From the NCBI GenBank assembly GCA_041660385.1, contig JBAZWJ010000014.1, positions 30,548 to 94,547 on the forward strand: a DNA stretch of 64,000 nucleotides. Direction: 5' to 3'. Below, piece by piece: positions 1 to 8,759 of this stretch. Origin of the DNA: DYJE01 sp041660385 (GTDB taxonomy: Bacteria; Desulfobacterota; Desulfobacteria; Desulfobacterales; Desulfolunaceae). A program made the position numbers and the translations under genes. Below the pieces are notes generated by a model. That model had not been told where the DNA came from and made no database searches. It saw nothing but the letters and a program-made list of their open reading frames with translations. Position 1 is the stretch's first letter, and every line of letters starts with the position of its first letter.

Positions 1-345
1 CGTTGATTTCCAATATATCACAAACACACCCTGACCTTGTTATTGATTTCTCCTTAAAATAATTAAGTATCTTCCGGTCCAGCACAGTTTGGGAACGTTA
101 AAACAACAATTGTATTAAGGTGTTTCTATGACTGAGGATAGAAAAGATGTCAAGATTGATGCGTCTTTTATTCTGCGTGCAGATTGGATTTGGCTTTTTA
201 CATGGAGTCGCCGAGCTGCACTTGGCACATTTTTGCCAAGTGCAACTTGGCGATCCCAGACAGGGGAAGACATCTATTTTACTGTTTGCCTTCCCCTGAA
301 TTGGAATTTTCATCAGGTCAACCTGAAAAGCTGACCAGATGATAA
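1..345. other. Gene-free stretch with a perfect hairpin
   Basis: No convincing coding region is seen here. The clearest feature is a perfect 11-base inverted repeat, TGCACTTGGCA at 217-227 and TGCCAAGTGCA at 234-244, with a 6-base loop. No U-tract follows, so it is not a classical terminator. It lies downstream of the rhlE stop codon and could be a protein-binding site or an RNA hairpin. Short frames on both strands match no family I know. Confidence 0.5.
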
Positions 346-1620
346 CTATCTGAAAGATCTTCGCCCTGAGGCGGGTTCTTCTCTTCTTCGTGAAGGCGCG
401 TGCTCGACAACAACCGGTCTGTTTCTGCGATCCTGATCCTGTCTGGGTCGGCTGGGACGTGACGGACGGGCAGCAGGTGACACAGCAGCGTCTCTCTTAA
501 AACCGATCGGGGCATCTGCCACGTCGATGGTCTGTTTGATGAGTTTCTGGATGTCGTTTAGCTGTTTTCTTTCTTCCTCACACACCAGAGAAAGGGCAAT
601 ACCGCAGGCACCTGCCCGTCCTGTTCTGCCGATGCGGTGAAGGTAATCTTCCGGAACATGGGGCAGTTCATAGTTCACCACATGGGGAAGAAGGTTGATA
701 TCCAGCCCGCGAGCCGCGATATCTGTGGCAATCAGTGTTCTTACACTGCCTGCCTTAAAATCTTCAAGGGCGCGTGTGCGTGCAGCCTGGCTTTTATTGC
801 CGTGAATGGCGGCGGAACTCACACCGTCGTCCATCAGTTGTTTGGTCAGTTTGTTCGCACCGTGTTTGGTGCGGGTAAACACCAGAACCTGACTCCACTT
901 TCCGTCCCTTATCAGGGTGGAAAGCAGTTCGCGTTTCTGGTTACTGGCCACGGTGTATACTTTCTGGGTGATGGCTTTCACCGTCGTATTTCTCGGAGCG
1001 ACTTCGATCAGAGCTGGTTTGTTCAGCATACTGTCCGCCAGTTTCCGGATATCCGGGCTGTAAGTTGCGGAAAACATCAGGTTCTGCCTATGTTTCGGAA
1101 GCAGCGCGAGAATTTTACGGATATCATGGATAAAACCCATGTCCAGCATACGGTCTGCTTCATCCAGCACAAGGATCTGCACTTGGGAGAGATCCACCGT
1201 GCGCTGTTTGGCATGATCAAGAAGTCGGCCTGGAGTGGCCACAACCACATCCACGCCACGACGGAATGCTCCGACCTGAGGGCCCATGCCCACACCACCG
1301 AAAATAACGGTTGAGCGTACGCGAAGGTTCTTGCCGTAGTCTCGGAAACTTTCTTCCACCTGGGCAGCCAGTTCACGTGTCGGGGTTAATACAAGAGCGC
1401 GCGGTTTGTTCTGCCTGTAAGTGTCCTGGCCCAGCAGTTGAAGCATGGGCAGGGCAAAAGACGCTGTTTTTCCGGTTCCTGTCTGGGAGCCTGCGAGAAT
1501 GTCGCGTCCCGCAAGAACAACCGGAATTGCCTGTGCCTGAATGGGTGTAGGGGTTGTGTAACCTTTAGACGCAACGGCGCTAAGCAGTTCGGTCCGAAGA
1601 CCAAGTTTTTCAAAAGACAT
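346..1620 (-). CDS. rhlE: DEAD-box ATP-dependent RNA helicase, RhlE type
   Basis: A cytoplasmic helicase that unwinds short RNA duplexes using ATP, likely in ribosome assembly or RNA turnover. Counting from the chosen ATG, SQTGTGKT (about residues 45-52) is the ATP-binding motif, TPTRELAAQ motif Ia, DEAD at 153-156, SAT at 184-186, and HRIGRTGRAG the C-terminal helicase motif. A basic Arg/Pro-rich tail, typical of RhlE, ends the 424-residue protein. An in-frame start exists 39 codons upstream, but that extension is not conserved in character, and MSFEKLGL is the usual start of the family. It appears to be a single-gene unit, with an SDR gene upstream on the same strand about 280 bp away. Confidence 0.93.
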   Translation of the reverse strand: MSFEKLGLRTELLSAVASKGYTTPTPIQAQAIPVVLAGRDILAGSQTGTGKTASFALPMLQLLGQDTYRQNKPRALVLTPTRELAAQVEESFRDYGKNLRVRSTVIFGGVGMGPQVGAFRRGVDVVVATPGRLLDHAKQRTVDLSQVQILVLDEADRMLDMGFIHDIRKILALLPKHRQNLMFSATYSPDIRKLADSMLNKPALIEVAPRNTTVKAITQKVYTVASNQKRELLSTLIRDGKWSQVLVFTRTKHGANKLTKQLMDDGVSSAAIHGNKSQAARTRALEDFKAGSVRTLIATDIAARGLDINLLPHVVNYELPHVPEDYLHRIGRTGRAGACGIALSLVCEEERKQLNDIQKLIKQTIDVADAPIGFKRDAAVSPAARPSRPSRPRQDQDRRNRPVVVEHAPSRRREEPASGRRSFR

Positions 1621-1839
1621 ATAATAATAAATCCTGATTTTGCCCACCCCATGTATTGGGGCCAGTCCAGGCTGAAACAATGATATTGCTCGGATGGTGA
1701 CTGAAAAGGAAGGAATCAACCACGATACAGCAGACACCGACTGGATGGTGCCGAATAATAAGAGGCTGTTTTATAGCACAGCATTTCCTGGAAAGCCAGA
1801 CTTATTCCATATTGCAATCAAGATGATATTCCATCTACC

Positions 1840-1875
1840 CTCGTTCTGAGGATTCTTCCTGACTTTACCCAATAA
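1840..1875 (+). repeat. 36-bp direct repeat, copy 1 (flanks SDR gene)
   Basis: This 36-base stretch begins CTCGTTCTGAGG and ends GACTTTACCCAATAA. It recurs in the same orientation at 3633-3668 with about four mismatches. The pair brackets the SDR gene. A shorter inverted match to its right half lies at 4101-4123. Confidence 0.75.
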
Positions 1876-1899
1876 GTCAGCTCGGGAAAAGTCAGGTTT

Positions 1900-3453
1900 C
1901 TACCAGTCAATGGGCTGATAATCTTTAAGAAACTGACCACACCAGTGTTTTCCGGTCTGAATGCCATCAAAAAACGGATCACAGATCCGGGCCGCTCCAT
2001 CCACAATATCCAGAGGCGGTTGAAAATCATGGACCGCCTGTTTGTGCAACGTCAGATTCACCGGATCTTCGTCGGTGACCCAGCCTGTATCCACGGCATT
2101 CATGTAAATCCCAAATTTGGCAAGTTCGCTGGCAGAGGTATGGGTCATCATGTTCAAAGCGGCTTTGGCCATATTGGTATGGGGATGACGCTCCCCTTTT
2201 TTAAACCGGAGAAATTTACCTTCCATGGCCGAGACATTCACAATGTGCTTGGTGCCGGTATGATCTTTTTTCATCAGATTCGTCAATCTGTTGCACAGCA
2301 CAAAAGGCGCGACCACGTTTACAAGCTGGATTTCCAGCATTTCCGAGGTCGGTATCTCGCCCAGACGAAGCCGCCAACTGTTTGTTTCCCTTAAATCAAC
2401 TTGCTGGAGATCCTGATCCAGTTGGCCTTTGGGAAATACTTTTTCCGAATCCAGGGCCTGATCATAAGCATAGGGAATCTGGGACAACTGGGCAGAAGCT
2501 CTTAATCCTATCCCCGGAGATTTCACATTCCATGTCACAGGCAGCGTCCCATCTGTTGACGTATCCGTTGAACAGACCAGAAGTCTGTCCTTACAATCCA
2601 TGTAATGACGCAGAACATGACGGGCGTCCTCAGGAAGCGCCATGTAATCTTTATTCTCATCTGCCATCAGATGGGCGTAAAACCCCGGAGGTCTGCGGAC
2701 TGTCTGAGCCGCATTATTGATCAATATATCCAGACGGTGGTAAGTCCGCTCAATGTAATCTGCAAAAAGCTCCACACTGGGAGTGTGCCTTAAGTCAAGG
2801 CCATACACATGAATGCGGTCTTTCCAGTCCGCATAGTCCTCTTCTTTTGAATACCGGGCAGCCGCGTCCACAGGAAACCGCGTCAGCGCAATCACTTCCG
2901 CCCCTGCCCGCAGCATCATCAGGGTGGCATGATAGCCGATTTTCAGACGAGCCCCTGTGATCAAGGCAATCTGCCCATGAAGGGGTGCGGTTTGAAACCG
3001 TTTTTTATAATTGAATTCGGCACATGCAGGACACATGGCATCATAAAAAAAATGAAGCTGCGTAAATTCCGCTTTGCACACATAGCAGTTGCGGGGTGTT
3101 TTCAATTCTCCCGCGCTTTTGGCCTGGCCTTCGCTTGTGTCTGTGATCTGCTTGGGTGCTGTGAAAACACTGACATCCCTGGCGCTTCTGATGCCTGTGG
3201 CCGATCGTGCCTGGCGTTCCTGGACTACGATGGCACTCCGATAAATCCGGTTTTTGTCCTTGTTCCGTTTTTTGATCTCATCACGATCAGGCCGGGACAC
3301 TTTCCCGGCTGCAACCATCAGAGCGATCCACTGCTCTTCCGCAAGTGTGGATAACAACTCGCTGTTGTTCGCCAGCATTTCCAGGGTTTCTATGCAATCG
3401 GCTATTCTTTCTGCCGAACACTCCACTTCGTCTTTTTTGTTTTCGTTGTCCAT
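1900..3453 (-). CDS. SDR-family oxidoreductase with N-terminal zinc ribbon and altered catalytic site
   Basis: This is a short-chain dehydrogenase/reductase-like protein of about 517 residues, roughly twice the usual SDR length. The N-terminal part holds a CYVC...CPAC pair that probably binds zinc. The Rossmann core follows, with TGARLKIG (dinucleotide loop), NNAAQT, and NVSAMEGKF around the expected catalytic Ser. Where SDRs carry YxxxK this protein reads TNMAK, so the Lys is kept but the Tyr is Thr. Substrate and activity are therefore unknown. I chose ATG 3453, preceded by an AGG about 9 bases upstream, over an upstream frame extension that adds a hydrophobic segment. It stands alone between two direct repeats. 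Confidence 0.75.
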   Translation of the reverse strand: MDNENKKDEVECSAERIADCIETLEMLANNSELLSTLAEEQWIALMVAAGKVSRPDRDEIKKRNKDKNRIYRSAIVVQERQARSATGIRSARDVSVFTAPKQITDTSEGQAKSAGELKTPRNCYVCKAEFTQLHFFYDAMCPACAEFNYKKRFQTAPLHGQIALITGARLKIGYHATLMMLRAGAEVIALTRFPVDAAARYSKEEDYADWKDRIHVYGLDLRHTPSVELFADYIERTYHRLDILINNAAQTVRRPPGFYAHLMADENKDYMALPEDARHVLRHYMDCKDRLLVCSTDTSTDGTLPVTWNVKSPGIGLRASAQLSQIPYAYDQALDSEKVFPKGQLDQDLQQVDLRETNSWRLRLGEIPTSEMLEIQLVNVVAPFVLCNRLTNLMKKDHTGTKHIVNVSAMEGKFLRFKKGERHPHTNMAKAALNMMTHTSASELAKFGIYMNAVDTGWVTDEDPVNLTLHKQAVHDFQPPLDIVDGAARICDPFFDGIQTGKHWCGQFLKDYQPIDW

Positions 3454-3632
3454 GCTGCGCCTGTCTCTCATCAATCCTGCCCCAAATGTAAAGGGCATAC
3501 AAAATGCCAATACCGATAAAAACAGCCTTGTATATATCATTTTATTTCAGAATGATAGATCAAGTTGATCAAAAAAACCACTTTGGCCAGTACCCCATCA
3601 AACTCAATGGCGTAAATAAGTCAAGGTTGGCT

Positions 3633-3668
3633 CTCGTTCCGGGGATTCTCCCTGACTTTACCCGATAA
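3633..3668 (+). repeat. 36-bp direct repeat, copy 2
   Basis: Second copy of the repeat at 1840-1875, same orientation: CTCGTTCCGGGG at the left and GACTTTACCCGATAA at the right. Its CTCGTTCCGGGGATT left half recurs at 48796-48819 between nifE and nifN. Confidence 0.75.
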
Positions 3669-3699
3669 ATATTACTGATCAATGAATAAAAAAAAGAAT

Positions 3700-3730
3700 G
3701 AACGTCGAACATCGAACGCCCAACATCGAT
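3700..3730 (+). repeat. ACATCGAAC-family intergenic repeat
   Basis: A 31-base repeat whose core is AACGTCGAACATCGAACG followed by CCCAACATCGA. Near-identical copies lie at 16888-16923 (reverse strand) and 48740-48770, with fragments at 3881-3897, 4036-4067 and 16824-16843. All are between genes. Confidence 0.85.
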
Positions 3731-3733
3731 GAA

Positions 3734-3874
3734 TTCGTAAAAAAAAAGTCGAAGGATGGCTAGGGAAAAAGGCCCATAGGCAAGGCATAGTGTTTGGCCG
3801 GGCGTGAAGGCATACATGTAGTATGTCGAACGTCCGGCCAAACACTATAACGCCGCATATGGGACTTTTTACGA
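3734..3874. repeat. Long imperfect palindrome (about 140 bp)
   Basis: A nested dyad-symmetric element. The outer arms are AAAAAGGCCCATA (3766-3778) and TATGGGACTTTTT (3858-3870), with one mismatch. The middle arms are around AGTGTTTGGCCGG (3789-3801) and CCGGCCAAACACT (3834-3846). The inner arms are CATAC and GTATG around 3811-3825. It would form a long cruciform or RNA hairpin. No transposase is nearby, so a non-autonomous miniature element is plausible but unproven. Confidence 0.7.
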
Positions 3875-4035
3875 CGCCATCAACATCGAACATCGAATTA
3901 AGGATTGTGCCATTTGATAAGTGCTGAAGTGATCAGAAAAACATGGATAGGAATCAAATGGTTTTTAATTCAAAATTTCTAATCGATGAAATTTTAAGAA
4001 TGCTTCATGAAAGCGACAGAGGCGGTTCTGCCATT

Positions 4036-4067
4036 ATTCGATGTTCGATGTTCAGTGTTCGATGTTC
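4036..4067 (-). repeat. ACATCGAAC-family repeat, variant copy
   Basis: Reads ATTCGATGTTCGATG then TTCAGTGTTCGATGTTC on the plus strand, the reverse complement of the family seen at 3700-3730, with a diverged centre. Confidence 0.7.
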
Positions 4068-4135
4068 AAAAATCCTGTCACTAAGTGTTGAGGCTCAATA
4101 AATTCTATCGGGTAAAGTCAGGGATTACAATCCCA

Positions 4136-4561
4136 TCAATCCTCCCACGGATTGAAGATGGTAAGCCCTGGCAACGACGGCATGTCCCCTATGTTTCTTG
4201 TCACAACAACCATCTGATGAACAAACCCTGTTGCAGCGATCAGACTGTCAATCACCGGAATTTTACGTCCTGATTTTTCGGCTATGGCCTGGATGGTTCC
4301 CCATGTTTTGGAGACCTCATCATCAATGGGCAGCATCCGGTTTTCAAAGCGACTTTTAAGGTCGATATCCAGCCAGGACTGAAGATTTGTTTTTTTCAGA
4401 TTATCAGGAAGCCTTGAAATACCTTTCTGGATTTCACCTATTGTCAAGACGCTCAAATAAAGCACATCTTCGTTCTGTTGCCCCATCCATTCGAGAACTT
4501 TCGGGTGGGGTGAGGGCTTGACCATTTCCGAAATGACACAGGTATCAAGGATATAATTCAC
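4136..4561 (-). CDS. PIN-domain ribonuclease toxin, VapC/FitB type
   Basis: Toxin half of a type II toxin-antitoxin pair; PIN-domain toxins cleave RNA, often initiator tRNA or rRNA. The 141-residue protein has the expected acidic residues: D6 (ILDTCVIS), E43 (IGEIQKG), D105 (PVIDSLIAAT) and D126 near the C-terminus. ATG overlaps the antitoxin stop by four bases (ATGA), showing translational coupling. The target RNA cannot be inferred from the sequence. Confidence 0.88.
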   Translation of the reverse strand: MNYILDTCVISEMVKPSPHPKVLEWMGQQNEDVLYLSVLTIGEIQKGISRLPDNLKKTNLQSWLDIDLKSRFENRMLPIDDEVSKTWGTIQAIAEKSGRKIPVIDSLIAATGFVHQMVVVTRNIGDMPSLPGLTIFNPWED

Positions 4562-4806
4562 AGGTCAACCTCCCTGCCTGTATCCCGGTTTCTCACAAGA
4601 TCCATCTCCACATCTTTAAACGGAGCATTTTTAAAGAAATCCACCAGAGATCCTCTGGGACGGGTTAAATACCGGTATTCTTCCATGGATAAAACAACCA
4701 CTGTTTCCAGACCTCTCCGTGTAACAACCTGAGGCCCTTCATGCAGGGCTTTTTCTATCACCTCGCTGAACTTGTTTTTTGCCGTCTGTAATTGCCAACG
4801 TTCCAT
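4558..4806 (-). CDS. Phd/YefM-type antitoxin
   Basis: An 82-residue DNA-binding antitoxin with the Phd/YefM fold. Its N-terminal part (WQLQTAKNKFSEVIEKAL, then VVTRRGLETVVVLSMEEY) is characteristic and probably autorepresses the pair. The C-terminal region would wrap the PIN toxin encoded immediately downstream. A GTG six bases upstream also opens this frame, but the GAGGG ribosome-binding site is correctly spaced (five bases) only for ATG 4806. Confidence 0.88.
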   Translation of the reverse strand: MERWQLQTAKNKFSEVIEKALHEGPQVVTRRGLETVVVLSMEEYRYLTRPRGSLVDFFKNAPFKDVEMDLVRNRDTGREVDL

Positions 4807-5019
4807 AAGCACCCTCTTTCAAATAATTTAGTTGTTCTGTCTAGATGATATGGCTATTTTATATGGAGTTCTCATATTCGTCAAATTCTGTTTTTCATTT
4901 TTCCAATACATTCCATCACCATTTGTTTATTGAAAGTTTATGGCATATCGTTCTAAGTTCATCCATACATGAAATGGAGTCATCACAGAAATCATCAATT
5001 CGAATTGGAAAGGCATGTA

Positions 5020-6405
5020 ATGAAAAAACCGTGGGGCAACATAAAGCGGGTTCTTCTTGTTCTGCCTGATGAACGTACAGAGAAAAAAGGCGTTCAGCCG
5101 CTGTTCAACCGTATCTGGCAACCCCTTGATCTTGCCAATATCGCCGGTCTTCTGGAAGCAAAAGGTTTGTTTGTCCGCATCATCGACAACCGGGTGGAAC
5201 GGCACACTCTGGAAAAACTCAGAGCGTTCGGACAAAATTTCGACGCCGTCTGCGTGACAAGCGCGCCTTACGACAGGTGGCAGTGCCCGCCTCTTCATAT
5301 CCGGTCTTTCTTTGATACGGTCCGACTGTTTCCCAAAGAAAAAACCATCATCTTCGGCCCCCATGTCACCGAAAGACCCGAAGCATTTTTACGGAAAACC
5401 GGCGCACGAGTCGCTGTTCTCGGTGAACCGGAAATGACGCTTATCGAACTTCTGACCTGTGACGGCAATCAGGAAGATTTAAGAGAAATGGGCGGCCTTG
5501 CATTTTTCCAAGACGGCGTTTTTGTTCGAACACGCCCAAGGCGAGGATCAGCTCTGGCCAACCTTTCAAAACCAGCCTTCCACCTTCTTTCCATGAATAA
5601 ATACCATTACAGCTTCATGGAGCATCCCTTCACTCTTCTGGAAGGCTCAAGAGGCTGCCCATTTCATTGCAAATTCTGCTACAAAGGAATGTTTCCAAGT
5701 GGTTACAGACAAAAAAAACCGGAAGATCTGGCGGCAGAAGTGGCAAAAGTTAAGGCAGAATTCGGAATCCGCTCCGTTTATTTCATGGATCTGGAGTTCG
5801 GCCTTGACCGGGATTTTCTCATCTCATTCTGCCGCCGAATGATCGCCATGAAAAACGATGTAACCTGGTGCTGTCAGACACGGGCAAAGGATCTGGACAG
5901 CACAACCCTGGCCCTGATGCACCAGGCCGGATGCACGCTGATCCACATGGGTGTTGAATCCGGGTCGCCTGATATTCTCAAAACATCCGGCAAGGCCATG
6001 GATTTTAACGATTGCCAGCGTGCGGTCATGGAGGCTAAACGTCAGGGCATCCGAACAGCACTTTTTTTCAATTTCGGGTTTCCTGGCGAGACAGAAAAAG
6101 ACAGGGCAAAAACCCTGGATGCAGCCATAAGACTTGATCCCACCTATGCCGCGTTTCACATGCTGATCCCCTATCCCGGCACACCGTGGGCCGCAGAACA
6201 TAAACTTGATGCAGAGTTATCACTGCCCGGTCATTATCCTTCTTTTTTTCACATATGCCATGATGAAAGAACCCTTAAAGCCTGGGTTCGCAAAGCTTAT
6301 GGGAAATTTTATTTGCGGCCAGCAGCGATAATCCGTATGATAACCAATGAAAAACAACGCCTTCCGGAAAAACTGGCCTTGTTTTTGAGATTCTGGAAAA
6401 AATAG
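5020..6405 (+). CDS. B12-binding-type radical SAM protein, function unknown
   Basis: A 461-residue radical SAM enzyme with an N-terminal cobalamin-binding-like domain (about residues 8-150) and a radical SAM core from about 205. The cluster-binding cysteines are C213, C217 and C220 (CPFHCKFC). GVESGSPDILK and FFNFGFPGETEKD are typical of the B12-dependent radical SAM class that includes methylases and cyclases. The N-terminal domain lacks an obvious DxHxxG cobalamin-His motif, as in many members. ATG 5020 is preceded by AAAGG; an ATG at 4969 would add an atypical 17 residues. The metallo-beta-lactamase-fold gene follows after 18 bases, suggesting one transcript. The substrate is not evident. 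Confidence 0.82.
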   Translation: MKKPWGNIKRVLLVLPDERTEKKGVQPLFNRIWQPLDLANIAGLLEAKGLFVRIIDNRVERHTLEKLRAFGQNFDAVCVTSAPYDRWQCPPLHIRSFFDTVRLFPKEKTIIFGPHVTERPEAFLRKTGARVAVLGEPEMTLIELLTCDGNQEDLREMGGLAFFQDGVFVRTRPRRGSALANLSKPAFHLLSMNKYHYSFMEHPFTLLEGSRGCPFHCKFCYKGMFPSGYRQKKPEDLAAEVAKVKAEFGIRSVYFMDLEFGLDRDFLISFCRRMIAMKNDVTWCCQTRAKDLDSTTLALMHQAGCTLIHMGVESGSPDILKTSGKAMDFNDCQRAVMEAKRQGIRTALFFNFGFPGETEKDRAKTLDAAIRLDPTYAAFHMLIPYPGTPWAAEHKLDAELSLPGHYPSFFHICHDERTLKAWVRKAYGKFYLRPAAIIRMITNEKQRLPEKLALFLRFWKK

Positions 6406-6423
6406 AAAATAAGGAGAAAAACC

Positions 6424-7050
6424 ATGACAGAAGATCTCATTGACAGCATTGAATGGCTGGGTCACTCAGGTTTCAGAATCACAGGCGATATCGTCGTCTA
6501 CATCGACCCATACGAAATCGATGACGGGCCCCAAGCGGATCTGATCCTTATTTCACACAGCCATTACGACCACTGCTCCCCGGAAGATGTGAAGCGGATT
6601 CAAAAAAAGGAAACGGTCATCGTCACCGAAAAAACAAGCGCAAAGAAACTCCAGGGCAACATTAAAATCGTCCAGCCCGGCGATTCCCTGACCGTCGCCG
6701 GACTGACCATCGATGTGGTTCCAGCGTACAACATCAACAAAACCTTCCATCCCAAAGCCAACGGCTGGCTGGGTTTCATCATCGACTTCAACGGAACAAA
6801 GCTTTACCATACCGGCGACTCGGACCTCATTCCCGAAATGAAAACCTTTAAAGCCGACGTGGCCCTCCTGCCCGTTTCAGGCACTTTCGTAATGACGCCC
6901 CAGGAAGCCGTAGAAGCCGCCCTGATCCTCAAACCGGACATCGCCATCCCCATGCACTACGGCGAAGTGGTGGGCGACATCAAAGACGCCAAAGCCTTCA
7001 AGAAAGGCCTTGAAGGTAAAATCGAGGTGAAGATTCTGGAAAAAGACTGA
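6424..7050 (+). CDS. Metallo-beta-lactamase-fold hydrolase (UlaG-like/COG2220)
   Basis: A 208-residue metal-dependent hydrolase. The metal motif HSHYDH (H45, H47, D49, H50) is complete, and YHTGDSD supplies the later metal-binding Asp. PMHYGEV near residue 180 matches the final histidine of the family. No signal peptide is seen, so it is probably cytoplasmic. An AAGGAG site precedes ATG. Its substrate is unknown; proteins of this group act on diverse lactones, phosphodiesters and esters. It is 18 bases downstream of the radical SAM gene and likely cotranscribed. Confidence 0.85.
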   Translation: MTEDLIDSIEWLGHSGFRITGDIVVYIDPYEIDDGPQADLILISHSHYDHCSPEDVKRIQKKETVIVTEKTSAKKLQGNIKIVQPGDSLTVAGLTIDVVPAYNINKTFHPKANGWLGFIIDFNGTKLYHTGDSDLIPEMKTFKADVALLPVSGTFVMTPQEAVEAALILKPDIAIPMHYGEVVGDIKDAKAFKKGLEGKIEVKILEKD

Positions 7051-7070
7051 CCGTCATGTATTCAAAAAGC

Positions 7071-8759
7071 TTATATCCGGAACATGCTCACAAGCTGTTT
7101 GATCTTTTCCGATACTTGACTTAATTCCAGAGCGCTGCTGTTGACTTGAACGCTGGAAGCCGACATATCTTCTGCCCTCTGGTTTACCCGGCCAATTTCC
7201 CGAGTAATATCAATGACGGCCGATGAACTGTGGGTTAAGTTTGTACTGACTTCTTTGATTCCTAAAGCCGCCTGAGCCACATTCCCCACGATTTCCGTTG
7301 TGACTGCCGTCTGTTCTTCGATGGCGGCCGCAATACCTGTCACAATATCATTGACCTTACCCACCACACTGGCGATCGAACTGATTCCTGTTACAGTGGT
7401 TTTGGAGGACGCCTGAACATTGCCTATCTGTTCCCTTATGCTTATGGCGGCTGTGGCTGTCTGCTTTGCCAGTTCCTTGATCTCGTTGGCGACAACGGCA
7501 AAGCCCTTCCCCGCTTCTCCGGCTCTTGCCGCTTCTATTGTGGCGTTCAGGGCCAGCAGATTCACCTGTTCTGATATTTCCGTTATGGTTTCAACCACGT
7601 TGCTGATCTTTTGTGCAGCCTGGCCAAGCTGGTCCACTTGCACAGATGCGGTCTTGGCCAGTTCAACAGCGTCAGCCGTGATGATTCTCGCAGTATCCGT
7701 ATTTTTCGAGATTTCGGAAATCGTTGCCGTCATCTCTTCCGATGCCGTTGCCACCATATTGACATTTGTTGTGGCTTGCTCCGAAGCTGCCGCAACAGAT
7801 GTGATATTGCTGCTTACCTGTTCGGCAGAAGCTGCAACGGCCATGGACTGGCTTGCTGTCTCTTTTGCTCCGTTACTGAGCTGCGACGAAATCGCTGACA
7901 GGCCTACTGATGCGCTGTTCAACTTATTAACATATCCGATGATATCCGTTATCACAGTTTTAAGTCGTACTGACATCGTTCCCAGAGCTGTGAGCAGCGT
8001 TCCGATTTCGTCTTTTCCCCATTCATGGTGTTTTTTGGAAAAATCACCTTTTGCCATGGCCTCAGCAAAACCAACGGCTTCCTTGATCTGCCGGACAATC
8101 AGACCCGAAATAAACAACCCGAATAAAATGCTGATGACGATACCTGCTACAACCAACGCGAATATCAAAAAACGGGACTGTTGCCCCTCTTTTACCACCT
8201 GATCAGCAACGGATTCAATGTACTCATGACTCAGTTCAGATATGGCTTGAACATTGGATTCATAGGTGTAAATATCATTTTTCAGTGATGCCATCATGGT
8301 GTTGGCAGCCTGGGGTGTTATGGCTTCGTCGGATTGAACGGATTTTGTCAGTTCTAAAAATCCATCCGTATATTTTTTATGGAATGAAGAGGCTTCCGCA
8401 AAGGCTTTTTTCATTTTCTCTGAAACAGATGGATCATCAGGTATGGAATCGGTCAGACTCCCAATCTTTTCTTGTGTTTTCTCTGCAACGGCCTTGAATT
8501 TCGATAAATATTCATCCTGTTTTTCTTTGTTACCGATATTGATAAAAAAATCTTTTTCGTAGCGACGATGCTCCAGAGCCATCACTTCCAACTCAAACGA
8601 ACCGATTAGAAAATCAACGTCATCCGTCGCAACGTCCTTGAAAATCGCGTTAATCTCCGTAATTCTCAACAATCCGATACAACCCACAATGGCCGTAATT
8701 ATGGCCGATATTAAAAAAGCTCCCTGAAGTTTCTTTCTAAGGGACATATCTTGAAACAT
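7071..8759 (-). CDS. Methyl-accepting chemotaxis protein
   Basis: A transmembrane chemoreceptor of 562 residues. It has an N-terminal membrane segment (about 10-30), a helical periplasmic sensor (about 35-190, four-helix-bundle or longer helical type, rich in Glu/Lys), a second membrane segment near 195-220, a HAMP linker, and a long methyl-accepting coiled coil. The signalling tip is present (QVNLLALNATIEAARAGEAG). The frame also opens two codons upstream, but that ATG abuts the GGAGGA site; ATG 8759 has the proper six-base spacing. It converges with the metallo-beta-lactamase-fold gene. The ligand is unknown. Confidence 0.92.
   Translation of the reverse strand: MFQDMSLRKKLQGAFLISAIITAIVGCIGLLRITEINAIFKDVATDDVDFLIGSFELEVMALEHRRYEKDFFINIGNKEKQDEYLSKFKAVAEKTQEKIGSLTDSIPDDPSVSEKMKKAFAEASSFHKKYTDGFLELTKSVQSDEAITPQAANTMMASLKNDIYTYESNVQAISELSHEYIESVADQVVKEGQQSRFLIFALVVAGIVISILFGLFISGLIVRQIKEAVGFAEAMAKGDFSKKHHEWGKDEIGTLLTALGTMSVRLKTVITDIIGYVNKLNSASVGLSAISSQLSNGAKETASQSMAVAASAEQVSSNITSVAAASEQATTNVNMVATASEEMTATISEISKNTDTARIITADAVELAKTASVQVDQLGQAAQKISNVVETITEISEQVNLLALNATIEAARAGEAGKGFAVVANEIKELAKQTATAAISIREQIGNVQASSKTTVTGISSIASVVGKVNDIVTGIAAAIEEQTAVTTEIVGNVAQAALGIKEVSTNLTHSSSAVIDITREIGRVNQRAEDMSASSVQVNSSALELSQVSEKIKQLVSMFRI

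Larger units (their letters stand above)
3454..4135. other. Repeat-filled gene-free region
   Basis: These 682 bases contain no convincing gene. They hold a direct repeat (3633-3668), a 31-bp repeat of the ACATCGAAC family (3700-3730), a long imperfect palindrome (3734-3874), a partial repeat (3881-3897), another ACATCGAAC-family copy in reverse orientation (4036-4067) and an inverted partial copy of the direct repeat (4101-4123). The density suggests a preferred landing zone for small repeats. Confidence 0.7.

Noticed and set aside
637..1314. Open frame of 225 codons on the plus strand opposite rhlE
   Set aside because: It lies wholly inside a well-supported helicase gene, has no ribosome-binding site or family motif, and has the composition of an antisense shadow.
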